A stretch of 38,396 nt of DNA from RHKX01 sp035759925 (GTDB taxonomy: Bacteria; Actinomycetota; Thermoleophilia; Solirubrobacterales; 70-9), in contig DASTTY010000089.1 of assembly GCA_035759925.1 (NCBI GenBank), forward strand, positions 1 to 38,396. Reading direction: 5' to 3'. Positions 32,483 to 38,396 of this stretch are shown here, one piece after another (within the stretch, counting starts at the first letter, position 1; each line of letters begins with the position of its first letter). The position numbers were made by a program, and so were the translations under genes. Under the pieces are notes generated by a model. It saw only the letters and a list, made by a program, of their open reading frames with translations. It was not told the DNA's origin and did not search any database.

Positions 32483-34282
32483 TCACCTCAGGTCGGGCGC
32501 GTCGATCGTCCCGATCGCCTCCTGCAGCCAGGCACGCTCCTGCGGCGAGACGCTGTCGGTGCGCGCTCGCCGCGCGCACCATCGCGCAAGTGTCTGCCGG
32601 CCGCCGACGGCGATCAGGTCGGGGCCGGTGACGGCGAAGCGGCCGTCAGCAAGGACGACGACCGCCGCCGGGACGTCGTGGCGCACCCGCAGGGTGAGCG
32701 CGACCTCGACGCCGTCGACGAGGTTGGGGGCACCCGTGTCGGCGTCCTCGGGACGGGTCGGGCGCACCGAGAAGATCGCGGGCGAGCCGCGCAGGCCGAG
32801 CGGCACCCTCGGCGGCTCCGGAATCGGTCCCTCGCGCCAGATGTCGAGCAGTTGGACGATCTCGCCGTGGCGCTCGCGGCGGACCAGCACGTGGAGCTCG
32901 TCGCCGCCGGCGACCACCGTCGAGCCGCGCGGCAGCACGGCCTGGCCGTCGCGGACGATGATGCTGACGAGCGCCTGCCGCGGCAGTCCGAGCTCCTTGA
33001 CCATCCGGCCGTCAGCGGCGTCGCCGGGCGCGATCCGGATCGCGAGGACGTCGCCGCCGAGCTCCTGGATCATCCCCGTCTCGACGACCGGCTCGGGGAG
33101 CGCCGCCTCGCCGGTCGTCAGGCCGAGCCGCTTGGCGAGCGGCTCGAACGTGAATCCCTGCAGAAGCGTCGAGATGACGACGACGAAGAAGATGTCGTTG
33201 AGGAGCAGGCCGCTGCCCTCCACGCCGGCGATCACGGGCAGCGTCGCGAGCCAGATCGGCACTGCACCCCGCAGCCCCGCCCAGCTCAGCATCACCCGCT
33301 CGCGGAAGCGGTAGCGCTCGACCAGGGTCGCGACGAAGGTGGCTGCCGGGCGGGCGACGAAGATCAGCGCCAGCGCCAGCGCGGTCCCCTGCAGCGCGAC
33401 GTCGGCGAGCTGGCTCGGGAAGACCAGCAGCCCGAGGAGGAAGAACAGCGAGATCTGCGCGACCCAGCTCAGGCCCTGGTGGAAGGCGGTGATCGTGCGC
33501 TGCGCGGGGACGATCCCGGTGCCGAGCGTGAGCCCGGTCAGGTAGACCGCGAGAAAGCCGGACCCGTGGCTGACGTCGGCGAGACCGAACGCGAGCGCGG
33601 CGGCCGCGATCGAGGCGACCGGGTAGAGGCCCGGGGTCGGGTAGTCGAGTCGCACGAACGCCCAGCGGGCGCCGATCCCGATCAGGGCCCCGACGGCGGC
33701 GCCGATGACGAGCTCCCCGGCGAAGCCGAGCACCATGTCCTCGATCCCGTAGCCGGGGTCCTCGAGCAGCGAGATGAACCCGGTGACGAGCAGCACCGCG
33801 ATCGGGTCGTTGAGGCCGGACTCGCCCTCGAGCGTTCGCGCGATCCGCCGGCGCAGCGTCGAGCCGCGCAGCACCGCGAAGATCGCCGCCGAGTCGGTCG
33901 CGGCGATCGCCGCGCCGACGATCAGGGCCTCGAGGGTGCCGAGGTCGAACAGCAGGCCGGCCGCGACCGCGGCGATCGCGGCGGTCAGGATCGTTCCGAC
34001 GATCGCCAGCGAGATCGCCGGCTTCAGGACCGGGCGGATCTCGTCCCAGCCGGCCGACAGCCCGCCCTCGAAGAGGATCAGCACGATGCCGATCGTCCCC
34101 AGCGTCCGGGTCAGCTCGACGTCGTCGAAGTGGACGCCGCCGGGACCGTCGCTGCCGACGAGCATCCCGAGACCGAGGAAGAGGACCAGCCCGGGCACCC
34201 TGACCCGGTCGGCGACCATCGCCGCGGCGATCCCGGCACCGAGCAGCAGGCCTCCGACGAGGATCAGCTCGGCGTCGCTCAA
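32483..34282 (-). CDS. NhaP2/CvrA-type K+(Na+)/H+ antiporter
   Basis: 599-residue monovalent cation/proton antiporter (CPA1). About 12-13 membrane helices occupy residues 1-400, starting SDAELILVGGLLLGAG. The ion-site segments are IVGAAIAATDSAAIFAVLRG and EGESGLNDPIAVLLV. A cytoplasmic RCK-C/TrkA-C domain (about 410-490, with VVAGGDELHVLVRR) and a further C-terminal domain follow, as in NhaP2. TTG 34282 is chosen as start: the homologous first helix begins there and GGAG lies about 11 bases upstream. The open frame continues to 34465, but that part is non-homologous. It is divergent from ribD. Confidence 0.9.
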   Translation of the reverse strand: MSDAELILVGGLLLGAGIAAAMVADRVRVPGLVLFLGLGMLVGSDGPGGVHFDDVELTRTLGTIGIVLILFEGGLSAGWDEIRPVLKPAISLAIVGTILTAAIAAVAAGLLFDLGTLEALIVGAAIAATDSAAIFAVLRGSTLRRRIARTLEGESGLNDPIAVLLVTGFISLLEDPGYGIEDMVLGFAGELVIGAAVGALIGIGARWAFVRLDYPTPGLYPVASIAAAALAFGLADVSHGSGFLAVYLTGLTLGTGIVPAQRTITAFHQGLSWVAQISLFFLLGLLVFPSQLADVALQGTALALALIFVARPAATFVATLVERYRFRERVMLSWAGLRGAVPIWLATLPVIAGVEGSGLLLNDIFFVVVISTLLQGFTFEPLAKRLGLTTGEAALPEPVVETGMIQELGGDVLAIRIAPGDAADGRMVKELGLPRQALVSIIVRDGQAVLPRGSTVVAGGDELHVLVRRERHGEIVQLLDIWREGPIPEPPRVPLGLRGSPAIFSVRPTRPEDADTGAPNLVDGVEVALTLRVRHDVPAAVVVLADGRFAVTGPDLIAVGGRQTLARWCARRARTDSVSPQERAWLQEAIGTIDAPDLR

Positions 34283-34380
34283 GGGAGTGTCGCTCCAGGG
34301 TCGGGGGCGGCGGAGGGGGAGGATAATCGGCGCGGTCGCAGTCGCGGCGAGCGGCTCTGGGAGCCAGGGTCCCGGGACGC

Positions 34381-34386
34381 TACGAT
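34381..34386 (+). promoter_or_regulatory. -10 box of the rib operon
   Basis: TACGAT with a predicted start near 34393, so the following inverted repeat (34391-34412) would cover the transcription start. The ribD Shine-Dalgarno sequence AGGAG lies further on, at about 34420. Confidence 0.4.
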
Positions 34387-34390
34387 GATC

Positions 34391-34412
34391 GTTGACTGAC
34401 TGGTCAATCAAC
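34391..34412. promoter_or_regulatory. 22-bp inverted repeat, candidate operator of the rib operon
   Basis: Half-sites GTTGAcTGACt and gGTCAaTCAAC match in 9 of 11 pairs. The size and TGAC/GTCA core resemble TetR-family operators. It overlaps the predicted transcription start of ribD, so binding should repress. No FMN riboswitch is visible in 34283-34434. Confidence 0.5.
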
Positions 34413-34434
34413 GTCTCGCAGGAGCGCTTCAGCC

Positions 34435-35565
34435 ATGAGCCGGAACGTCGCCACCGGACAGCCAACGCCGATGAGCAGGGCGCTCGAGCTCGCCGCCGCC
34501 GGCCGCGGTGCTGTCAGCCCGAATCCGCTCGTCGGCGCGGTGATCGTCGCGCCCGGCGGTGAGACGGTCGGCGAGGGCCATCACGCCGAGCTCGGCGGCC
34601 TCCACGCCGAGACGGCGGCGCTCGCCGACGCGCGCCGGCGTGGCGCCGATCCGGCCGGCGCGACGATGTTCGTGACCCTCGAGCCGTGCGCGCACGAGGG
34701 CCGCCAACCGCCGTGCACCGACGCGATCCTCGCCGCCGGGATCGCTCGCGTCGTCGTCGGCTCCGACGATCCGAGCGCGAAGGCGAGCGGCCGCGGGCCC
34801 GGCATCCTTCGCGATGGCGGCGTCGAGGTCGCCTGGGCCGAGGGCGGCGAGGCGGCGGCGGCTCGGCTCCTCAACCAGCCCTTCCGAAAGCACGCGCGGA
34901 CGGGTCGACCGCTGGTCGCCTTCAAGGCGGCGCTGAGCCTCGACGGGCGCACCGCGACGTCGACCGGCGACTCGAAGTGGATCTCCGGGGAGGGTTCCCG
35001 CGAGCTGGTCCACCGCTGGCGGGCGGAATCCGACGCCGTGGCCGTCGGCATCGACACCGCGCTCGCCGACGACGCGCTGCTGACCGCGCGCGGGGTGGGC
35101 GCTCGCCGGCAGCCGCGTCGGGTGGTCTTCGATTCGGCGGCGCGACTGCCGCTCGACTCGCAGCTGGTTCGCACCGCCGCCGAGGCGGAGGTCGTCGTGA
35201 TCGCCGGCTCGGAGGCGCCACGGGAGCGGGTCGCGGCGCTCGCCGCCGCAGAAGTGAGCGTCCACGTCTGCCCCGGCGCGGGCCCCGAGCGGGTCGGGGC
35301 GGCGCTCGACCTGCTCGGCGAGCAGGGGGTGACGAGCGTGCTGCTCGAGGGCGGCGCGACCCTCGCGGGCGCCTTTCGCGACGCCGGCGAGCTCGACGAG
35401 ATGCGGCTCTTCTACGCTCCGCTCGTGCTCGGCGGTGACGATGCGAGACCACTGATCGGCGGGACCGGATCGGAGCGGGTCGACGGCGCGGAGCGGGCGC
35501 TGTCGATCAACTGGGAGCCGAGCGGCGAGGACATGCTCGCGCGCGTGCGGATGCGGGAGTGGTGA
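34435..35565 (+). CDS. ribD: Bifunctional riboflavin deaminase/reductase RibD
   Basis: Deaminates the pyrimidine formed by GTP cyclohydrolase II and then reduces the ribosyl chain with NADPH. The 376-residue product has the deaminase domain with zinc motif HAE (57-59) and PCAHEGRQPPC (84-94). The reductase domain (about 150-376) starts with RPLVAFKAALSLDGRTA and contains STGDSKWISG and LLEGGATLAGAFRDAG. The ATG at 34435 has AGGAG upstream; a second in-frame ATG at 34471 is less likely. First gene of ribD-ribE-ribBA-ribH, controlled through the promoter and inverted repeat just upstream. Confidence 0.95.
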   Translation: MSRNVATGQPTPMSRALELAAAGRGAVSPNPLVGAVIVAPGGETVGEGHHAELGGLHAETAALADARRRGADPAGATMFVTLEPCAHEGRQPPCTDAILAAGIARVVVGSDDPSAKASGRGPGILRDGGVEVAWAEGGEAAAARLLNQPFRKHARTGRPLVAFKAALSLDGRTATSTGDSKWISGEGSRELVHRWRAESDAVAVGIDTALADDALLTARGVGARRQPRRVVFDSAARLPLDSQLVRTAAEAEVVVIAGSEAPRERVAALAAAEVSVHVCPGAGPERVGAALDLLGEQGVTSVLLEGGATLAGAFRDAGELDEMRLFYAPLVLGGDDARPLIGGTGSERVDGAERALSINWEPSGEDMLARVRMREW

Positions 35566-35566
35566 G

Positions 35567-36172
35567 ATGTTCACCGGCCTGATCAGCGAGATCGGCACCA
35601 TCGCGTCGATCGAGCGCGGCGAGTCCGGGGCGCGGCTTCGGATCGCGGCCGGGCTCGGCGCCGCCCTCGAGCCCGGCGATTCGGTCAGCGTCGCCGGAGC
35701 CTGTCTGACCGCGGTCGATCCCGATCCCGGCGGGTTCGCCGCCGACGTCATGAATCAGACCCTGGAGCTGACCGCGCTCGGCCGGCTCGAGCCCGGCTCG
35801 TCCGTCAACCTCGAGCCCGCGGTCCGGGCCTCCGACCGCCTCGGCGGGCACATCGTCCAGGGCCATGTCGATGCCACCGGCACCGTCGCCGGCGTCGCCG
35901 AGGACGGCTTCGCCCGCCGGGTCAGGATCGAGCTTCCTGCCGGGCTCGAGCGCTACGTCGTCGAACGCGGCTCGATCGCGCTGAACGGGGTCAGCCTCAC
36001 GGTCGCCGGCGTCGAGGGGCGTATCGTCGAGGTCTCGCTGATCCCCGAGACGCTCGAGCGGACGACGTTCGGCACGGTCGCCGCCGGCGATCCGGTCAAC
36101 GTCGAGGTCGATGTCATCGCTCGGCACGCCGAGCGTCTCCTGCAAGGCTTCGAGGTGAGCGATGGAAAGTGA
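35567..36172 (+). CDS. ribE: Riboflavin synthase, alpha chain
   Basis: Final enzyme of the pathway, turning two 6,7-dimethyl-8-ribityllumazine molecules into riboflavin and a pyrimidine. The 201-residue product is the expected tandem of two lumazine-binding domains. The first begins MFTGLISEIGTIASI; the second is around GGHIVQGHVDATGTV, with LNGVSLTV. The ATG at 35567 is one base after the ribD stop. The 3' end overlaps ribBA by 11 bp. Confidence 0.95.
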   Translation: MFTGLISEIGTIASIERGESGARLRIAAGLGAALEPGDSVSVAGACLTAVDPDPGGFAADVMNQTLELTALGRLEPGSSVNLEPAVRASDRLGGHIVQGHVDATGTVAGVAEDGFARRVRIELPAGLERYVVERGSIALNGVSLTVAGVEGRIVEVSLIPETLERTTFGTVAAGDPVNVEVDVIARHAERLLQGFEVSDGK

Positions 36173-37493
36173 AGAGACGACAATGTCCCGAAGCGCATCG
36201 AAAGCCCCGTTCACGACGATCGACGAGGCGATCGAGGAGATCCGCCGCGGCCGGATGGTCGTCGTCTGCGACGACGAGGATCGCGAGAACGAGGGCGACC
36301 TGGTCATGGCCGCCCAGTTCGCGACGCCGGAGGCGGTCAACTTCATGGCGACTCACGGCCGCGGCCTGATCTGCCTGGCGCTGACCGCGCAGCGCTGCGA
36401 CCAGCTCGACCTCAACCTGATGGCGGCGAAGAACGAAGCGCCCCTGCAGACGGCGTTCACGGTCTCGATCGAGGCCGCCGAGGGGGTGACGACGGGGATC
36501 TCGGCCCATGATCGGGCGCGGACCGTCCAGGTCGCGATCGACCCCGGCTCGGGTCCCGGCGACCTCCGCATCCCCGGTCACATCTTCCCGCTCAAGGCGA
36601 AGCAGGGGGGAGTCCTCGAGCGCACCGGCCACACCGAGGCGAGCGTCGATCTCGCTCGCCTCGCGGGCCTCAACCCCTCCGGCGTGATCTGCGAGATCAT
36701 GAACGACGACGGGACGATGGCCAGGGTGCCGGACCTCGCCTCCTACTGCGAGCTCCACGGCCTGAAGATGATCACGATCGCCGATCTGATCGCCTACCGG
36801 CGGCAGCGCGAGAAGCTGGTCGAGCGGATCGTCTCCACGTCGCTGCCGACCGAGTTCGGGGAGTTCACCGCGGTCGGATACCGGTCGCTCGTCGACGACA
36901 AGCATCACGTCGCGATGGTCAAGGGCGACGTCGCCGGCCAGGACGACGTCCTCGTCCGCGTCCACAGCGAGTGCCTGACCGGAGACGTCTTCCACTCGCT
37001 GCGCTGCGACTGCGGCGATCAGCTCGCCGCGGCGCTGGCGATGATCGAGAACGAGGGCAGCGGCGTACTTCTCTACCTCTCGCAGGAGGGCCGGGGGATC
37101 GGCCTGCTCAACAAGCTCCGGGCCTACAAGCTCCAGGAGGAGGGCCTCGACACCGTCGACGCCAACCTCAAGCTCGGCCTGCCCGCCGACCTACGCGACT
37201 ACGGCATCGGCGCCCAGATCCTCCAGGACCTCGGGCTCGGCAGCATCCGGATCCTCACCAACAACCCGAAGAAGATCATCGGCCTCGAGGGTTACGGCCT
37301 GTCGGTCACCGAGCAGGTCCCGATCGTCGCCGTCGCAAATCCCCACAACGAGGACTACCTGGCGACCAAGCGCGACCGGATGGGCCACACGCTCCATCAC
37401 CAGGGCCTCGCCTTCGACGACGAGATGATCCACGACGAGCAGGAGCGCGACGGCCGGATCGAACGCGGGCGGGACGAGGAGCGGGATGGCTGA
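36162..37493 (+). CDS. ribBA: Fused DHBP synthase / GTP cyclohydrolase II (RibBA)
   Basis: Supplies both precursors of riboflavin. The N-terminal domain (about 15-212) makes 3,4-dihydroxy-2-butanone 4-phosphate from ribulose-5-phosphate, with DDEDRENEGD (37-46) and THGRGLI (64-70). The C-terminal domain (about 218-415) opens GTP; its zinc cysteines are C271, C282 and C284 in SECLTGDVFHSLRCDCGDQ, followed by SQEGRGIGLLNK and ILTNNPKK. At 443 residues it is slightly long because of a charged tail. The ATG at 36162 has GAGGTGAG upstream and overlaps ribE; the ATG at 36183 is an alternative. The 3' end overlaps ribH by 8 bp. Confidence 0.96.
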   Translation: MESEETTMSRSASKAPFTTIDEAIEEIRRGRMVVVCDDEDRENEGDLVMAAQFATPEAVNFMATHGRGLICLALTAQRCDQLDLNLMAAKNEAPLQTAFTVSIEAAEGVTTGISAHDRARTVQVAIDPGSGPGDLRIPGHIFPLKAKQGGVLERTGHTEASVDLARLAGLNPSGVICEIMNDDGTMARVPDLASYCELHGLKMITIADLIAYRRQREKLVERIVSTSLPTEFGEFTAVGYRSLVDDKHHVAMVKGDVAGQDDVLVRVHSECLTGDVFHSLRCDCGDQLAAALAMIENEGSGVLLYLSQEGRGIGLLNKLRAYKLQEEGLDTVDANLKLGLPADLRDYGIGAQILQDLGLGSIRILTNNPKKIIGLEGYGLSVTEQVPIVAVANPHNEDYLATKRDRMGHTLHHQGLAFDDEMIHDEQERDGRIERGRDEERDG

Positions 37494-37977
37494 CGGCGAT
37501 CTCGGGCCGCTCGAGCCGCAGGAGCGCGAGCGGGTCGCCGCCGCCGAGTGGGCGATCTGCGTCGCGACCTTCTACGGCGATCTCGCCGAGCGGCTCACCA
37601 ACGGCGCGTTCGAGGGCTTCCTCGAGATGGGGGCCGGCGCCGGGTCGGTCCAGACCTTCGAGGTCCCCGGCGCCTTCGAGCTCCCTCTCGCCGCCCAGTA
37701 TTGCGCCCGCTCCGGCCGCTTCGCCGGCGTCGCCTGCCTCGGCGTCGTGATCCGCGGCGAGACCGACCACTACGACTTCGTCTGCGCCGAATCGGCAAGC
37801 GGGCTCCGCCAGGTGACCCTCGAGACCGGCGTCCCCTGCGCGTTCGGGGTGATCACCTGCGACACCCGCGAGCAGGCCGAGGCCCGCGCCGGCGGCGGCA
37901 AGCGCGACCAGGGCCGTAACGCCGCGATCGCCGCCGTCCGCATGCACCTGCTCTCCGGCGACGACCGTCTGACCTGA
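37486..37977 (+). CDS. ribH: 6,7-dimethyl-8-ribityllumazine synthase
   Basis: Condenses the butanone phosphate with the ribityl-aminopyrimidine; members form large icosahedral or pentameric assemblies. The 163-residue product has VPGAFELPLAAQ (about 64-75), GVVIRGETDHYDFVCAES (about 86-103, with the catalytic His in TDHYDF) and the late GGKRDQGRNAA region. The first 20 residues are a charged extension. The ATG at 37486 overlaps the ribBA stop, indicating coupled translation. It completes the riboflavin set. Confidence 0.95.
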   Translation: MADGDLGPLEPQERERVAAAEWAICVATFYGDLAERLTNGAFEGFLEMGAGAGSVQTFEVPGAFELPLAAQYCARSGRFAGVACLGVVIRGETDHYDFVCAESASGLRQVTLETGVPCAFGVITCDTREQAEARAGGGKRDQGRNAAIAAVRMHLLSGDDRLT

Positions 37978-38020
37978 GCTTCCGGACACCCCGCCGTCGC
38001 CACCGCCGCGTCGCGGTCGC

Positions 38021-38026
38021 TACCAT
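38021..38026 (+). promoter_or_regulatory. -10 box of rpmB
   Basis: TACCAT lies 10 bases before the ATG at 38037 in a C-rich spacer without a Shine-Dalgarno sequence. Confidence 0.4.
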
Positions 38027-38036
38027 GCCGCCCCCG

Positions 38037-38228
38037 ATGGCCAAGGTATGCCACAGCTGCGGCAAGAAGCCTGCGTTCGGAAACTCGCGCAGCCACTCGA
38101 TGGTCGCGACCCGGCGCCGCTTCAACCCGAACCTCCAGAAGGTCCGGATCCTCGTGAACGGCGCCCCGAGCCGCGAGTACGTCTGCACGCGCTGCCTGGA
38201 GGCCGGCAAGGTCCAGAAGTACGTCTGA
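38037..38228 (+). CDS. rpmB: Large-subunit ribosomal protein bL28, first copy
   Basis: 63-residue ribosomal protein of the zinc-binding type, with cysteine pairs CHSCGKK (5-11) and CTRC, and the family core GNSRSHSMVATRRRFNPNLQ. It is located on the 50S subunit. The ATG at 38037 is preferred over 38025 because the standard N-terminus MAKVCHSCGK starts there. The central 84 bases (38067-38150) are identical, in reverse, to the second copy that converges on it 6 bp past its stop. Confidence 0.95.
   Translation: MAKVCHSCGKKPAFGNSRSHSMVATRRRFNPNLQKVRILVNGAPSREYVCTRCLEAGKVQKYV
38067..38150 (+). repeat. 84-bp exact inverted repeat, left arm (inside rpmB)
   Basis: Base-for-base reverse complement of 38313-38396. 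It covers the codons from KPAFGNS to LQKVRI. The identity may extend beyond the window edge; towards the gene 3' ends it stops abruptly. Confidence 0.95.
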
Positions 38229-38234
38229 GCCCGG

Positions 38235-38396
38235 CTAAGCGGCCTTCGTGACCTTGTTGGCCTTCAGGCAGCGCGTGCAGACGTAGACGCGGCGGGGGCC
38301 GGAGCCCTCGTCGATCCGGACCTTCTGGAGGTTCGGGTTGAAGCGGCGCCGGGTCGCGACCATCGAGTGGCTGCGCGAGTTTCCGAACGCAGGCTT
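38235..38396 (-). CDS. rpmB: Ribosomal protein bL28, second copy (5' part outside window)
   Basis: Partial gene: the last 53 codons and TAG stop are visible, entering from the right edge. The first visible 28 codons are identical at the DNA level to the first rpmB copy (KPAFGNSRSH and onward). After KVRI the protein diverges, DEGSGPRRVYVCTRCLKANK against LVNGAPSREYVCTRCLEAGK. It retains the second CxxC, so it is also a zinc-type bL28. Two rpmB paralogues are common in actinobacteria, but usually as a zinc and a zinc-free pair. It is convergent with copy one, with 6 bp between stops. Confidence 0.9.
   Translation of the reverse strand, partial: KPAFGNSRSHSMVATRRRFNPNLQKVRIDEGSGPRRVYVCTRCLKANKVTKAA
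38313..38396 (-). repeat. 84-bp exact inverted repeat, right arm (inside second rpmB copy)
   Basis: Reverse complement of 38067-38150, running to the last base of the window. The true repeat may be longer. Confidence 0.95.

Noticed and set aside
32339..34399. Long plus-strand open frame (about 686 codons) opposite the antiporter
   Set aside because: It is the antisense of a clear membrane protein. Its translation is Arg/Asp/Gly-rich low complexity without domains, typical of GC-rich shadow frames.
34283..34434. FMN riboswitch before ribD
   Set aside because: The conserved RFN sequence blocks were not seen; the short distance from the TACGAT box to ribD leaves too little transcribed leader.

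Overview
The window is a gene-dense, very GC-rich bacterial chromosome segment. Nearly every base is protein coding, GTG starts are common and intergenic gaps are short. Gene content (Ku plus a stand-alone LigD-type polymerase, two-subunit glycine dehydrogenase, fused RibBA, small FtsZ with an Arg-rich linker) and promoters lying directly against start codons suggest Actinomycetota, most likely a Thermoleophilia/Solirubrobacterales-type organism. That placement is inference from gene style, not from a marker phylogeny. No tRNA, rRNA, insertion sequence, phage gene or CRISPR array was seen.

Layout. 1-1289: promoter and ftsZ. 1350-2417 (minus): esterase, divergent from the glycine cleavage genes gcvT-gcvH-gcvPA-gcvPB (2461-7008). 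7031-8817 (minus): NHEJ pair ku and ligD-type polymerase, then a secreted, membrane-anchored protein (8894-9925). 10041-11726: a GlxA-type AraC regulator and a DJ-1/PfpI protein of the same fold. 11756-14872: trpS, scpA, scpB, rluB. 14898-19929: aromatic amino acid block aroH, hisC-like aminotransferase, aroF (DAHP synthase), tyrA, aroA. 20010-20558 (minus): membrane protein. 20557-24427: cmk, der, DUF3352-like protein. 24500-25771: metK. 25805-26323 (minus): PH-domain membrane protein. 26383-32466: priA, def, fmt, rsmB, a small zinc-ribbon protein, rpe. 32483-34282 (minus): NhaP2-type antiporter. 34435-37977: ribD-ribE-ribBA-ribH. 38037-38396: two tail-to-tail genes for ribosomal protein bL28, the second cut by the window end.

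How the genes work together. The four gcv genes make all glycine-specific parts of the glycine cleavage system (the shared L protein is not here). The aro genes cover entry into the shikimate pathway, EPSP synthesis and the chorismate-to-Phe/Tyr branches. The four rib genes are a complete GTP/ribulose-5-phosphate to riboflavin set, and rpe just upstream interconverts ribulose-5-phosphate. def-fmt-rsmB-trpS-der-rpmB are translation and ribosome-assembly functions.

Most notable signals: (1) an unannotated-type 32-codon leader ORF at 16412-16510 upstream of aroF, ending in a block of Tyr, Tyr, Trp and Phe codons (SYRYWRF), which looks like a ribosome-mediated attenuator sensing all three aromatic amino acids; (2) a dispersed heptamer repeat AGAGGAC at the 3' ends of four genes, in two cases translated into the protein C-terminus; (3) an exact 84-bp inverted duplication between the two rpmB genes at the window edge; (4) a recurring TAnnnT box 6-8 bases before start codons without Shine-Dalgarno sequences, implying leaderless mRNAs; (5) a LigD polymerase whose homologous N-terminus has no standard start codon.
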